A DNA stretch of 64,000 bases from Paraglaciecola sp. MB-3u-78 (GCF_002835935.1 NZ_PJCF01000012.1:124001-188000), one strand, 5' to 3'. Positions 43,900 through 54,577 are shown, counted from the stretch's first letter. The notes: a model not told the origin generated them from the letters alone. Numbers and translations: made by a program.

Positions 43900-44706
43900 T
43901 TACAACACTACGTTCATCAACATCTTGATACTTAAACAGGCTAACAATAAGGCAAATATCTTTTTCAGTACTTTAACTGGGAGTTTAGTGGAAAACTTCA
44001 CTCCAACTGGTGCCATTATAAATCCAAAAATAGAAATGATAATCACACTTGGAATATGCACAAAGCCGATAATCGTCTCATTATTAGCCAACTCGGCTGT
44101 GCTTATATGACCATTAATTGCATATCCTATCGTGCCAGATATAGCGATAGGAAAACCAATAGCAGCTGAACTACCAATGGCCCGCCGCATTTCTAATCCT
44201 CTACTCATTAAATAAGGTACGCTCAACACTGCGCCGCCAATCGCGACTAAGGTAGAAATACTGCCTATGCCAAAACCTGCTAACTGCGGTGGTATCCGCG
44301 TTTTTGTTGCAGGAGTGTAGGGTTTGTTAATAAATAATTTTATAGACATGCTAAACATAAATAGCGAAAAAAACATGGCTAGAAATGAGGTGTTGATCAT
44401 AGGGACCAAGAACGAAATTGATATTGCCCCCACAATAATCAAAGGCACCATTATTTTAATATGAGGCCAGTCAACATTATGGTTTTTATAGTGGCTAAAA
44501 GCGCTGGAAAAGGTGGTGGTAATAATTGAGGCCATAGAGGTGCCAAGGGCTAGATGAACGGCATGACTAGGCACGATTTGCGCAGATAAATAGATACTGG
44601 TGAGCATAGGCACTAAAATACCCCCGCCTCCAACACCTAATAGACCTGCTGCAAAACCCACTACTATGCCAAGTAGACTCAATTGAATAATGAATTCTAT
44701 TTCCAC
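43900..44706 (-). CDS. TauE/SafE (TSUP) family membrane transporter
   Basis: The 268-residue inner-membrane protein has about eight hydrophobic spans. The TSUP signature appears twice: GFAAGLLGVGGGGILVPMLT (about 17-36) and GFGIGSISTLVAIGGAVLSV (about 146-165), giving two homologous halves with glycine-rich loops. The family exports or imports sulfite, sulfonates and similar anions; the substrate here is unknown. It starts with a normal ATG and lies about 95 bp downstream of the CbiM-like gene in the same direction. Confidence 0.9.
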   Translation of the reverse strand: MEIEFIIQLSLLGIVVGFAAGLLGVGGGGILVPMLTSIYLSAQIVPSHAVHLALGTSMASIITTTFSSAFSHYKNHNVDWPHIKIMVPLIIVGAISISFLVPMINTSFLAMFFSLFMFSMSIKLFINKPYTPATKTRIPPQLAGFGIGSISTLVAIGGAVLSVPYLMSRGLEMRRAIGSSAAIGFPIAISGTIGYAINGHISTAELANNETIIGFVHIPSVIIISIFGFIMAPVGVKFSTKLPVKVLKKIFALLLACLSIKMLMNVVL

Positions 44707-44802
44707 TAAATAGTCTCTTATTATTAAGTATTTAACTGTTTAACTAATAGCTAACAAATAGCGTTAAGGCTGGCCGTTATCATAATGGGAACCAAAACTA
44801 TT

Positions 44803-45465
44803 TTATTCCTTATCCAAATACAACTTATCGTAAAAGGTATACACCCACTCTGGTTTATAGATAATCAGTAAGGTGATAGTCATGCCATTAAACATCGCTT
44901 CAGGGAATAACATTAAGGTGCTCAGAACTAAATAATTGTCTTCAATAATGTGCCAGCTATATATGCCATCAAGATAAAAGTAGCCACTTAATGCCAACAT
45001 TTTTAGCACTATTGATAATGCACCAGGGATAAAGGCGCAGAGAAAAATATAAATAAAAATATGCCGAGGTAATTTATGAAAGGTCAGGCTATAAATCCCA
45101 TATGTAAGCGCAATGGGGGCAAGTACCCCCAACAAAAAGTTTACCCCTAACATGTCGATACTTTCTTTGCCAAATATTGTCACGCCCAATAGCGCTAAGG
45201 TGGCGCTAAAAATAGCCCAGCGAAAGCCTAATAATAAAGATAAGGCTGACAGCCATAAAAAGTGCACATTTAGCCCATCGTATATGCCCGTTCGAAACAT
45301 CCACAATATAAATACACAGGCAGCACTACCAAACACTAGGTGCTGGCATTTTTTGTCTGATATTAATTGAGAAAATATTAGTTTTTTACTGACAAAAAAG
45401 CATATGACTAAGCTGAGTAATCCTGCCATTGTTTGTATATCAGTAAAGTATGCGGTGTGTTCCAT
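44803..45465 (-). CDS. CbiM-like membrane protein (energy-coupling factor S-component type)
   Basis: The 220-residue membrane protein has six to seven spans. The segments GLNVHFLWLSALSLLLGFRW (about 64-83), LGVNFLLGVLAPIALTYGIY and TLMLFPEAMFNGMTITLLII (about 187-206) match the CbiM/ECF permease pattern that is annotated as energy-coupling factor ABC transporter permease. The metal-binding N-terminal histidine of true CbiM (MHI...) is not evident, and no CbiQ/CbiO genes are adjacent, so a solitary role is likely. Substrate unknown. Confidence 0.75.
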   Translation of the reverse strand: MEHTAYFTDIQTMAGLLSLVICFFVSKKLIFSQLISDKKCQHLVFGSAACVFILWMFRTGIYDGLNVHFLWLSALSLLLGFRWAIFSATLALLGVTIFGKESIDMLGVNFLLGVLAPIALTYGIYSLTFHKLPRHIFIYIFLCAFIPGALSIVLKMLALSGYFYLDGIYSWHIIEDNYLVLSTLMLFPEAMFNGMTITLLIIYKPEWVYTFYDKLYLDKE

Positions 45466-45498
45466 CGTTAATTACTCAATGTCTTTTTTTTCCCTGTA

Positions 45499-46305
45499 TT
45501 ATTTAAAGACAGACCAAATAGGTGCATGATCAGAGGGTTTTTCGATACCTCTTAACTCATAATCTACATCGGCTTCTTTTAACATGGCATGTAACTTTGG
45601 GGTGGCTAAAATCAAATCTATGCGCAGGCCACGGTTGTCGTTAAAACCTTTTGAACGATAGTCAAACCAGCTGTATTTCTGTGACTCTTGTGGGTACATA
45701 TCACGGAAGCCATCGGTAAAACCCCAGTCAATGAGTGTATTCAACCATTCACGCTCTTCAGGTAAAAAGCTACACTTTTTAGTTTGTAGCCAGCGTTTGC
45801 GATTGGGCTCACCAATGCCGATATCCAAATCGGTATGTGACACATTGACATCGCCCATCACAATCACATTTTCTTCAGGGGTATGATATTCGTTTAGATA
45901 ACTCATCAAATCTTGGTAATATTTGCGTTTAGCAGGGTATTTAGTTTCATGAGTTTGGTTTTCACCTTGGGGGAAATAACCGTTTAACACCCGCACTGTT
46001 TCGCCATTGTCCATAGGGTAACTCACCATGATCATTCGACGTTGTGCCTCTTCGTCATCACCTGGGAAACCGTATTGCACGTCTAATGCTGGCTTCTTGC
46101 ACATCATTGCCACGCCATAGTGGCCTTTTTGCCCATGAAAATAGACGTGATAACCCATGGCTTCAACATCGGCAATGGGGAACTGGTCGTTATGTACTTT
46201 GATTTCCTGCAGGCCAATAATATCTGGATGATGTTTGTCGATTAACGCTTGTAATTGATGTAAACGAGCGCGTATGCCATTGATGTTAAAAGAAACGATT
46301 TTCAT
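45499..46305 (-). CDS. xthA: Exodeoxyribonuclease III
   Basis: The main AP endonuclease and 3' exonuclease of base-excision repair. From the ATG at 46305 the protein starts [18 protein letters not shown] and is 268 residues, the same as E. coli XthA. A longer in-frame start at 46353 adds 16 hydrophobic residues and is less likely. Catalytic signatures are [13 protein letters not shown] (Glu, about 34), [30 protein letters not shown] (Asp and Asn), [20 protein letters not shown] (Asp, late) and the final KPSDHAPIW with Asp-His. It is followed after about 30 bp by the CbiM-like gene. Confidence 0.97.
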   Translation of the reverse strand: MKIVSFNINGIRARLHQLQALIDKHHPDIIGLQEIKVHNDQFPIADVEAMGYHVYFHGQKGHYGVAMMCKKPALDVQYGFPGDDEEAQRRMIMVSYPMDNGETVRVLNGYFPQGENQTHETKYPAKRKYYQDLMSYLNEYHTPEENVIVMGDVNVSHTDLDIGIGEPNRKRWLQTKKCSFLPEEREWLNTLIDWGFTDGFRDMYPQESQKYSWFDYRSKGFNDNRGLRIDLILATPKLHAMLKEADVDYELRGIEKPSDHAPIWSVFK

Positions 46306-46397
46306 TGTGAGGATCCAAAGGAAATATAAGAGCTCGGCAACCCATGTTGCCATTGCATATTATGGTATCAAGAACTTTTACATAGCTAAACCTACAT

Positions 46398-47168
46398 TTA
46401 GCTATATCTCTTCGGAATATGTCTTTGGCGTTTATGAGGTGGCCGTTGATAATTTTTTCTATCGATTTCGGGTAAGGTTATGTCTGGATGTTTTACAGAA
46501 TGATAGTTAATTTGAGTCAACAGATGATCAATGCAATTCAGCCTGGCTGCTTTTTTATCGTCAGCATCGACTACAAACCACGGACTTTCAGCGGTATCGG
46601 TGTGTTCAAACATATCGTCTTTGGCTTGGGAATATTCAACCCATTTACTACGAGAGGCGAGGTCCATATCAGAAAACTTCCAGCGTTTTATTGGGTCAGT
46701 CAATCGTTTCGCGAAACGTTTTTCTTGCTCTTCGTCAGAGACTGAAAACCAATACTTGATCAGGGTGATACCTGATTTTATCAAGGTATCTTCAAACGCT
46801 GGGCAAGTACTTAAAAATTCTTGGCACTCTTGCTCAGTACAAAAACCCATGACTTTTTCCACACCAGCACGGTTGTACCAACTACGATCAAACAAAACGA
46901 TTTCACCAGCAGCAGGAAGATGGGCAACGTACCTTTGAAAATACCACTGTGTGGTTTCTCTTTCGGTCGGTTTAGTTAAGGCCACAATACGCACCACTCT
47001 GGGATTCAGCTTGGCAGTGATGGTTTTGATAGCACCGCCTTTACCCGCTGCATCTCTGCCTTCAAACAGCACCACAATTTTTTGCCCTGTTTGTTTCGCC
47101 CATTCTTGTAATTTGGCGAGTTCAATTTGCAGCTGAATTAAATGTTTTTCATATGTAGATTTTTTCAT
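46398..47168 (-). CDS. ppk2: Polyphosphate kinase 2
   Basis: PPK2 uses polyphosphate to phosphorylate nucleotides. The 256-residue protein carries Walker A FEGRDAAGKGGAIKTI (about 35-50), the arginine-rich PTERETTQWYFQRYVAHLPA, Walker B IVLFDRSWYNRAGVEKVMGF (about 90-109) and the lid RLTDPIKRWKFSDMDLASRS. The C-terminus SPWFVVDADDKKAARLN is typical. The length fits class I single-domain enzymes. It is convergent to nothing and divergent from recC, with under 90 bp between the starts. Confidence 0.95.
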   Translation of the reverse strand: MKKSTYEKHLIQLQIELAKLQEWAKQTGQKIVVLFEGRDAAGKGGAIKTITAKLNPRVVRIVALTKPTERETTQWYFQRYVAHLPAAGEIVLFDRSWYNRAGVEKVMGFCTEQECQEFLSTCPAFEDTLIKSGITLIKYWFSVSDEEQEKRFAKRLTDPIKRWKFSDMDLASRSKWVEYSQAKDDMFEHTDTAESPWFVVDADDKKAARLNCIDHLLTQINYHSVKHPDITLPEIDRKNYQRPPHKRQRHIPKRYS

Positions 47169-47254
47169 GAGAACGATAAATATCTGTTATAAAAATGAAA
47201 GACTTTGATAGACTAAAACCTTAAATCATTGGCTTCAAGAAACATACTTTATTT

Positions 47255-50200
47255 ATGCTGTATCTGATTCAGTCAAACAAAATGGAATGCTTAGCTGAGA
47301 GTTTAATCAGTTGTTTGCAAGAAAGCGCAGGTCAGGGCATATCGGTATTTGATTCAGATCAAATATTGGTGCAAAGCCCGGGCATGTCCCAGTGGTTAAA
47401 AATTCAAATCGCTGAAAACTTGGGTATTGCGGCAAATATCGATTTTCCGCTGCCATCAAGTTTTATTTGGCAGTTGTATCAACAACATGTAGCAAACTTA
47501 CCTGAACAATCTGCCTTCACTAAACCCAATATGACATGGAAACTCATGTCGATATTGCCCACTATGCTGGAGCAACCCGAATTTGCCGCTATCGAACAGT
47601 ATTTGTCGGACTCACAACCCCTTAAGTTGTATCAATTAGCGGGTAAAATTGCTGATGTCTACGACCAATATTTGGTGTATCGACCCGACTGGATCATCCA
47701 TTGGGAAGCTGGCCATAATGACTTGCCCGATGAACAGTCTAATAATAAAAGTATCTGTGAGTCTCATCCTTGGCAATCCATTTTATGGCGCGCTTTGGTA
47801 ACCAATAGCGAGGCTTTAGGTGAGTCAGCTTTTCATCGAGCCAATTTACATCACACTTTGCTTGAAGCCTTACATACTCAAGACAATCGTGATGATCAGG
47901 CTAACACCGTAAAACCGCTTATGGTGTTTGGTATTTCCGCTATGCCCATGCAACAACTAGAAGTACTCAGCGCCTTGGCTGAAACACGAGATGTGCTGAT
48001 ATTCTGGTTTAATCCTAGCCAGCATTATTGGGGCGATATAGTCGACAAAAAAACCCAGGCAAAAGCCCAACTAAAAGCCATAGATAATACTGAATCAGGT
48101 GGTGTTGAATTTTTGGATATAGGTAATCCATTACTGGCTTCTTGGGGCAAGTTAGGCCGAGATTATCAAGATATGTTGCTGGGCTTTGAGTTACAGCAAC
48201 AAGACGACTTTGTGGATATTCAGCCCGAATGTTTGCTGCAGCATATTCAATCTGATGTGAACCATTTACAGTTTAGAGCCACCGCAGATGATCTAGACGC
48301 CAGCGAGTTATTGTCCAATGGCAAAGCTTATCCAAAAGTTGAAATTGCTCCGACAGATCGCTCTTTGCAAGTGCATGCCTGTCATTCCAAAGTACGTGAG
48401 CTAGAAATTCTCCACGACCAATTATTAAAACGTTTTAACGACAACCCCGATTGGCATCCTGGTGATGTGATTGTGATGATGCCCGATGTTGCCACTTACG
48501 CACCTTTTATCGAAGGAGTGTTTGGTGCGGTAGATAGCAAGTTGGCTATTCCTTATGCCATATCAGACCGTAATGTGGGTCAGGTATCACCGTTGTTGAG
48601 CAGCTTTTTACAGCTGATGAAATTGCATCAAAGCCGACTCACCTTATCTGAAGTGTTGTCGTTGCTTGAAGTGCCAGCCGTGCAGCGCAAGTTTGCAATC
48701 GATGCACAAGAATTTGAATTATTACAACATTGGTTAACCGATGCCGGGGTGCGTTGGGGCTGGGATGAACAAGACAAGCAGCGCTGGGATCTGCCCCCTG
48801 AAAAGCAAAATACCTGGGTGTTTGGTTTACAACGATTGTTAGCCGGTTATGCCATGACAAGCACCGAGTTGTATCAAGGTAAACAAGAATTGATTGCGGC
48901 TTATGCTGATATCGAAGGCCAGCAAGCAGTGGCTTTAGGAAAGTGTTATCAGTTTACCGTTGCACTGTTAAAGGTGCTGGCGTTTTGCCAACAGTCACAA
49001 AACATCGAACACAAAGTTGCACAAGCCCTTGAGTTGTTAGCTGAGTTATATGACGCAGATGAAACTGAACAAGCCGACATGCTCATTCTTCGGGAAACCC
49101 TCGAAAAAATGTTAGTCCACAGCCACCAATATACCCAAGAGATTGATCAAGATGTGTTTGTCAGTGAGCTACAACAAAATATTCAGGAAAATGGTGTAGG
49201 CCAGCGGTTCTTAGCAGGTTATGTGAATTTTTGTACTTTGATGCCAATGCGCAGTATCCCCTTTAAAATGGTATGTTTGTTAGGCATGAACGACAGCGAC
49301 TATCCACGGCAAAGTGTGCCTATGGGATTCGACTTAATGCGTTTGGCGACCGCAAAACGTGGTGACAGATCCCGCAGGTTAGATGACCGATATTTGTTTT
49401 TAGAAGCATTGTTGTCGGCCAGAGAACAACTGTATTTTAGTTACCAAGGATTTAGTCAAAAAGACAATAGCCCCATGGCCCCTTCCATTTTGCTCAGCGA
49501 ATTAATGGAATATTGCCAACAAGGTTTTTGTTTGTCTGGGCAATGGGTTTTGGATGTGGAAGACACCGAGAAAAACCTGCTTGCCCATTTAACGGTTAAA
49601 CATAAATTGCAGCCCTTTCATCAGGCCTATTTCGAGATTAATGGAGAAGCTGAGTCTTATATTAGCTTTAACCAAAAACAACAAGCCATTGCCGAACAAT
49701 TACAACAAGCTTCCCATGCATTGATGTTTAACAACGCTGCTTTGAGTCAATCATTAGAGCAAACCACACAACTTGAACTTGATGCCCTGATCCAGTTTTA
49801 CCAAAACCCCGCCAAAGTCTTTTTTATTCAACGTTGGCAAACCCGTTTTTACCCACTAGGCCAACAAAATAGCGATGAAGAACCTTTTGCCTTTGATGGA
49901 CTTGATAGATACCAAGTCAACGAAAGATTGGTTCAGCACGCTTTGGATACGCAACGCAACGCAACACCAGACACAGCAACAGAACCCCTAAATAAGCCAC
50001 AAAATATTAACCTGGGTTTATTAAATGAACTAAGAGCCGAAGGCAAATTGCCACCAGGAAAAATAGGGGAATTGGCACTAAGGCCATTAACCAAACAAAG
50101 CACTGATCTAGCACAACAAATATCCCAGTTGAGTCAATCGATTAACACACCACAAAGTGTTGATATTGAATTGCAGATTGATGACCTTACTTTGTTAGGT

Positions 50201-50674
50201 CGTGTGGATAAGCTTTATGGGCAAGACTTAATACTCTGGCGAACCGGAAAACTCAGGGCTAAAGATCGTATCGCTTTGTATTTACAATGGCTTTGTTTGT
50301 GTGCAGATTCTTCTATAACAGCCTCTAAAATAACACTCAACCAGGCGCATTTTATCAGCACCGAAAAATTGTATTCATTGCCTGTTGTTGATAAAGAAGC
50401 AGCCTTACAGCAACTTGCTGTTTGGCTTGAATATTGGCAGCGCGGTGCGGATCAGGTACTGCATTTTTACCCAGAAGCTGCTTGGCAATGGGTAACCAGT
50501 CAAGACGTAAACAAAACATTGAATACATTTAAAGGCAATGACTTTGCTGCAGGGGAGGGCACAGAAGCCCATATTCAAAGGGTTTGCCCAGATTTAGCCG
50601 AACACTTTGAAAACTTTAGTCAAATAGCAGAAGTCTTACTTTTACCCCTAGTCGCATTAGGTGAAGCAAAATGA
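47255..50674 (+). CDS. recC: RecBCD exonuclease V, gamma subunit
   Basis: RecC recognises Chi and splits the DNA strands in the RecBCD repair enzyme. The 1139-residue protein begins MLYLIQSNKMECLAESLISC and has the family segments ILVQSPGMSQWLKIQIAENL (about 29-48), FPLPSSFIWQLYQQHV, HPWQSILWRALV, MVFGISAMPMQQLEVLSALA, LQVHACHSKVRELEILHDQL and YAISDRNVGQVSPLLSSFLQ. Its length is slightly above the E. coli protein (1122). The gene overlaps recB by 4 bp, so it heads a recC-recB-recD operon. Confidence 0.97.
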   Translation: MLYLIQSNKMECLAESLISCLQESAGQGISVFDSDQILVQSPGMSQWLKIQIAENLGIAANIDFPLPSSFIWQLYQQHVANLPEQSAFTKPNMTWKLMSILPTMLEQPEFAAIEQYLSDSQPLKLYQLAGKIADVYDQYLVYRPDWIIHWEAGHNDLPDEQSNNKSICESHPWQSILWRALVTNSEALGESAFHRANLHHTLLEALHTQDNRDDQANTVKPLMVFGISAMPMQQLEVLSALAETRDVLIFWFNPSQHYWGDIVDKKTQAKAQLKAIDNTESGGVEFLDIGNPLLASWGKLGRDYQDMLLGFELQQQDDFVDIQPECLLQHIQSDVNHLQFRATADDLDASELLSNGKAYPKVEIAPTDRSLQVHACHSKVRELEILHDQLLKRFNDNPDWHPGDVIVMMPDVATYAPFIEGVFGAVDSKLAIPYAISDRNVGQVSPLLSSFLQLMKLHQSRLTLSEVLSLLEVPAVQRKFAIDAQEFELLQHWLTDAGVRWGWDEQDKQRWDLPPEKQNTWVFGLQRLLAGYAMTSTELYQGKQELIAAYADIEGQQAVALGKCYQFTVALLKVLAFCQQSQNIEHKVAQALELLAELYDADETEQADMLILRETLEKMLVHSHQYTQEIDQDVFVSELQQNIQENGVGQRFLAGYVNFCTLMPMRSIPFKMVCLLGMNDSDYPRQSVPMGFDLMRLATAKRGDRSRRLDDRYLFLEALLSAREQLYFSYQGFSQKDNSPMAPSILLSELMEYCQQGFCLSGQWVLDVEDTEKNLLAHLTVKHKLQPFHQAYFEINGEAESYISFNQKQQAIAEQLQQASHALMFNNAALSQSLEQTTQLELDALIQFYQNPAKVFFIQRWQTRFYPLGQQNSDEEPFAFDGLDRYQVNERLVQHALDTQRNATPDTATEPLNKPQNINLGLLNELRAEGKLPPGKIGELALRPLTKQSTDLAQQISQLSQSINTPQSVDIELQIDDLTLLGRVDKLYGQDLILWRTGKLRAKDRIALYLQWLCLCADSSITASKITLNQAHFISTEKLYSLPVVDKEAALQQLAVWLEYWQRGADQVLHFYPEAAWQWVTSQDVNKTLNTFKGNDFAAGEGTEAHIQRVCPDLAEHFENFSQIAEVLLLPLVALGEAK

Positions 50675-53600
50675 GCCGCACTTTCATTCCTGATGCCAAT
50701 ATTCCTCTCAATGAAATCACCCCAGTGAAATTGGCGACTATGCAACCTCTAAATACATTCACTTTCCCTTTGTCTGGCGCATCACTGATTGAAGCCAGCG
50801 CTGGCACCGGTAAAACCTTCACCATAGTCAATTTATATATTCGACTGTTACTCGGCCATGGCTGTGAGCCCTTAGGCGTCGAGCAAATATTAGTGGTGAC
50901 TTTTACCAATGCCGCCACAGGTGAATTAAAAGAACGTATTCGCCAACGATTGCGACAAGCTTATTTAGATTTTTTTGCTAAAGCTAGCCAAGACGACTTT
51001 ATTCAACAGCTTATCGACCAAAGTGACAATGTTGAACTCGATTGCCAGCGACTTGCCTTAGCCAGTAAACAAATGGATGAAGCGGCGGTGTATACCATTC
51101 ACGGCTTTTGCCACAAAGCGCTCACCGAACATGCGTTTGAAAGTGGTGCTATGTATGAGCAGAGTTTTATTTTAGATGAAAGTGAATGGCTAAAAATGGC
51201 TGCCGAAGATTATTGGCGTAAACATGTGGTGACTCTGCCACAGCATACTTTGCAGTTACTGTTAAAACATTGGTCTACACCTGATGCCATGCTTAAAGGT
51301 ATTAGTCGCTTGCTGAGTCAGCATGCCACGCCTTATCAAACTGCAGATATTGACTCAGCCATCAAAAGTGTTAAGCAATACGCAGAGCAAGTTGCCAAGC
51401 TTAAACAGTGGTGGTTATCAAATGACATCAGCCAACAACTCAGTAAGGCTAATTTAAATGGTCGTGCCAAATTGGGCAAATTGCCAACCCTGCAAGATAT
51501 GCAGGCATTTTGTAAAACTGACTTATTACAAATTGATTTTGATAAGACTGGCTGGCAGTTGTTTTCTCCCGAACAAGTGGCCAAGGCCGCAAAGAAGGGC
51601 AGTGAGGATTTATCCCACATAGATTTTAGCCAGTTTGAACGCCTACAAAGCATGTTACTGGGTTGCCAACAAAATTTAATCTTGGCCTTTAGTCAACACG
51701 CTATGTCGGTGGTGTCGGCGAATCTTGCATCACACAAACAAATGTTACATTTGTTATCGCCCGATGACTTATTGCTGGGTTTACAACGCGCTATAAGCCA
51801 ACAAGCTGGCTCTGATGACAAAGTTAACGCTTTGGCTAATACCATTCGACAAAACTACCCAGTCGCTTTGATTGATGAATTTCAAGATACCGACCCAGTG
51901 CAGTTTGAAGTATTCCAAGGCATTTACGGCGCTTCTAATGAAGAGCCAATGTTAGGTATTAGCTCAGAGACTCGTTCTTATATTAGCTCAGGAGCTAGTT
52001 CTGATATTAGCTCAGAGACTCATTCTGATGTTCGCTCAGGGCTGTCAAAAGCCTGTTGGATCATGATTGGCGACCCAAAACAGGCTATTTATGCCTTTCG
52101 GGGCGCAGACATTTTCACTTATATTAAAGCCAAAGACTGGGTTGATCATAAGCGGCATTTTACTCTGGCCACTAACTGGCGTTCAGCGCCAAAACTAGTC
52201 AAGGCTATCAACCAGTTATTTGAAAGTAGCCGAAAAGGTTTTTTGTTTGAACAAAGCATTCCTTTTTATCCGGTACAAGCTGGGCGTGATTTTGCTGGAT
52301 TAACTATTGAAGGTGAAGCGGTTCACAGTTTAGACTTTCAGCATTTATGCAGCGAACAAAACTTGCCTATATCCGCCAGTGATGCCTCTACTCAATTAGC
52401 CATTGCTACGGCCAATCAAATATCACACTGGTTGCACCTAGCCCAAACAGATCAAGCGCAAATACAAAACCGTGCTATTACTGCTTCAGACTGCTGTGTA
52501 TTAGTGCGTAATCGTAACGAAGCACAAGTGATCAAACATGCTTTGTCTGCTGTCAATGTTGCTAGTGTATTTTTAGCCCGCAAGAGTGTCTTCGCTACAC
52601 CCATTGCAGTGGACCTATTTAGGTTACTCAAAGCCCTTAGCCAACCCACAGACGAGCGGTTATTAAAAGCGGCGTTGATGAGTGAGTTGTTCACCTTTGA
52701 TGCTCAGCAGTTAGATAATTTGTTTAACGATGAGTCCAGCTGGCAAGAAGTGTTAGAACAACGTTTTTACTGGCATCAAACCTGGCAAAAACAAGGTTTG
52801 ATACGTGCAATAAACCAAGTGTTGCAACACTTTGATGTGGAACAAGGTTTGATCAAACATCAAACTGACGGTTTAAGGCGAGTGACTGATTTGCGCCATT
52901 TAACTGAATTATTGCAACAACAAAGCTTGCAGTTAGTGGGTGAAGCACAGCTTATTCACTGGTTCGAAAGTTGTTTGTTAGAGCCTGACCACAATAACGA
53001 TGGTCAACAAATACGCTTAGAAAGTGACGCCAATTTAGTGCAAATCATTACCTTGCATTCATCCAAGGGGTTAGAGTTCCCCTTAGTGTTCATTCCTTTT
53101 GCCAGCAGTTATAAAACAGCGCAACAAGCCTTGTATCACAATGAGCATCAGCAGCTTGAGGTAGATTTTTTAATACAAGAGCAAAACTTACAAAAAGCGG
53201 ACTTTGAGCGTTTAGCCGAAGATATCCGTTTGTTTTATGTGGCCGTAACCCGTGCTGTTTATTATTGTTCAATTGGTGTGTGGAATATCAGCTTAGGCAA
53301 AAGTAAAAAAGTATCTGGCTTTGGCCAATCGGCCTTGGGCTGTTTGTTGATGTCGTCCAAAGACGAGCCTGAAACTGATCCAGAACTCACCATTACCGAT
53401 CAGCATATAGCGCAACGTATTCAGGCCTTAGCTGCTAAGTGCGATTTGTCTTATCGCACTTTTATTCAAGTTCAAAGCGCAACCCCACAGGGAGGCATAA
53501 CACAAAATAGTGAAGCCAAATTACGTCAACTTAAGGCCTTACAACTAACAAAACCTGTAAGCAGAGCTTGGCGCCTTACGAGTTATTCGGCCATTAGTAG

Positions 53601-54570
53601 CCAGCAAGTGCATTTGGATATGCCTGCGCCGGGACAAGATGAAGGCCAAGACCAAGTGTTACACCTTGTGCAGAGTGAAGAACTTGCTGAGCAATCATCA
53701 CTCAATTCTGAGCTGACGCAAAGCCCCTTTAGTTTTGAGCGCGGAGCTAACGCCGGTTCTTTTTTACATGGTGTCTTAGAAAATATTGATCTGCAAAAGC
53801 CTGAGCAGTTAGCTAAGGTGATAACCCAGCAATCGACTTGGTTTGGTATAAGTGAAGAATGGCATGGTTGTTTAGAAAACTGGTTAACAGAGGTATTGCT
53901 TGCGCCTTTCAGTGCGCAAGCAGAAACCGCTATGGAAACACCAACGCAAACACCAACGCAAACACCAACGCAAACACAAACACTCGTCATCAGTTTGGCG
54001 CAGTTATCTGCTAAACAAGTCAAAGTGGAGATGGAGTTTCATATGCCTTTGCATGAAGTCAAGGTAGGCGACTTCAATCGCATCATCAATCAGTATTCAA
54101 AACAATATGCACGTGATTACCAGTTCGAGCAACTTAACGGCATGATAAAAGGTTTTATCGACTTAATGTTTGAATATGACGGCAAGTTTTATGTGGCTGA
54201 TTATAAATCTAATCATTTAGGTGATAGTTATGAGCACTATCACTATTCAGCCATGGAAGAAGCTATGACAGGCCATGATTATCACTTACAAGCCATTCTG
54301 TATACTTTGGCTTTACATCGCTGGTTAAAACATAAACTGCCTAATTATGATTATAAAACGCATATTGGCGGTGCTTATTATTTATTTATACGGGGCATGA
54401 GCCAAGCAACACCAGGCAATGGTGTGTATTTTGTTTTACCTGAACTATCGATGATCCAAGCATTAGATGATTTGTTTTTGGGTAAACCGCCTGCAAAAAC
54501 TCACCAACCCAGCGCCGAACATCAGCCTGATAAAAAACCGCAACAACAAGGACAGTTAGACTTATGGTAA
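50671..54570 (+). CDS. recB: RecBCD exonuclease V, beta subunit (helicase-nuclease)
   Basis: RecB is the 3'-5' SF1 helicase plus nuclease of RecBCD. Helicase motif I is EASAGTGKTFTIVNL (about 43-57), and motif Ia/Ib (VVTFTNAATGELKERIRQRL), motif II (ALIDEFQDTDPVQF) and motif III (GDPKQAIYAFRGAD) follow. Motifs V and VI are ITLHSSKGLEFPLVFIP and RLFYVAVTRA. The nuclease has GFIDLMFEYDGKFYVADYKS (about 1155-1174). At 1299 residues it is about 110 longer than the E. coli protein. Extra length comes partly from two in-frame tandem repeats (51958-52029 and 53938-53973). An alternative start is the later methionine MQPLNTF. Confidence 0.97.
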   Translation: MSRTFIPDANIPLNEITPVKLATMQPLNTFTFPLSGASLIEASAGTGKTFTIVNLYIRLLLGHGCEPLGVEQILVVTFTNAATGELKERIRQRLRQAYLDFFAKASQDDFIQQLIDQSDNVELDCQRLALASKQMDEAAVYTIHGFCHKALTEHAFESGAMYEQSFILDESEWLKMAAEDYWRKHVVTLPQHTLQLLLKHWSTPDAMLKGISRLLSQHATPYQTADIDSAIKSVKQYAEQVAKLKQWWLSNDISQQLSKANLNGRAKLGKLPTLQDMQAFCKTDLLQIDFDKTGWQLFSPEQVAKAAKKGSEDLSHIDFSQFERLQSMLLGCQQNLILAFSQHAMSVVSANLASHKQMLHLLSPDDLLLGLQRAISQQAGSDDKVNALANTIRQNYPVALIDEFQDTDPVQFEVFQGIYGASNEEPMLGISSETRSYISSGASSDISSETHSDVRSGLSKACWIMIGDPKQAIYAFRGADIFTYIKAKDWVDHKRHFTLATNWRSAPKLVKAINQLFESSRKGFLFEQSIPFYPVQAGRDFAGLTIEGEAVHSLDFQHLCSEQNLPISASDASTQLAIATANQISHWLHLAQTDQAQIQNRAITASDCCVLVRNRNEAQVIKHALSAVNVASVFLARKSVFATPIAVDLFRLLKALSQPTDERLLKAALMSELFTFDAQQLDNLFNDESSWQEVLEQRFYWHQTWQKQGLIRAINQVLQHFDVEQGLIKHQTDGLRRVTDLRHLTELLQQQSLQLVGEAQLIHWFESCLLEPDHNNDGQQIRLESDANLVQIITLHSSKGLEFPLVFIPFASSYKTAQQALYHNEHQQLEVDFLIQEQNLQKADFERLAEDIRLFYVAVTRAVYYCSIGVWNISLGKSKKVSGFGQSALGCLLMSSKDEPETDPELTITDQHIAQRIQALAAKCDLSYRTFIQVQSATPQGGITQNSEAKLRQLKALQLTKPVSRAWRLTSYSAISSQQVHLDMPAPGQDEGQDQVLHLVQSEELAEQSSLNSELTQSPFSFERGANAGSFLHGVLENIDLQKPEQLAKVITQQSTWFGISEEWHGCLENWLTEVLLAPFSAQAETAMETPTQTPTQTPTQTQTLVISLAQLSAKQVKVEMEFHMPLHEVKVGDFNRIINQYSKQYARDYQFEQLNGMIKGFIDLMFEYDGKFYVADYKSNHLGDSYEHYHYSAMEEAMTGHDYHLQAILYTLALHRWLKHKLPNYDYKTHIGGAYYLFIRGMSQATPGNGVYFVLPELSMIQALDDLFLGKPPAKTHQPSAEHQPDKKPQQQGQLDLW
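51958..52029 (+). repeat. 24-bp in-frame tandem repeat inside recB
   Basis: Three 24-bp units (51958, 51982, 52006) begin ATTAGCTCAG, and a diverged fourth starts at 52030. They encode ISSETRSY, ISSGASSD, ISSETHSD and VRSG. The repeat lies between helicase motifs II and III, where E. coli RecB has a short loop. Confidence 0.9.
53938..53973 (+). repeat. 12-bp in-frame tandem repeat inside recB
   Basis: Three perfect ACACCAACGCAA units, then a partial fourth, encode TPTQ repeats. They lie in the linker before the nuclease domain. Confidence 0.92.
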
Positions 54571-54577
54571 GCCACTT

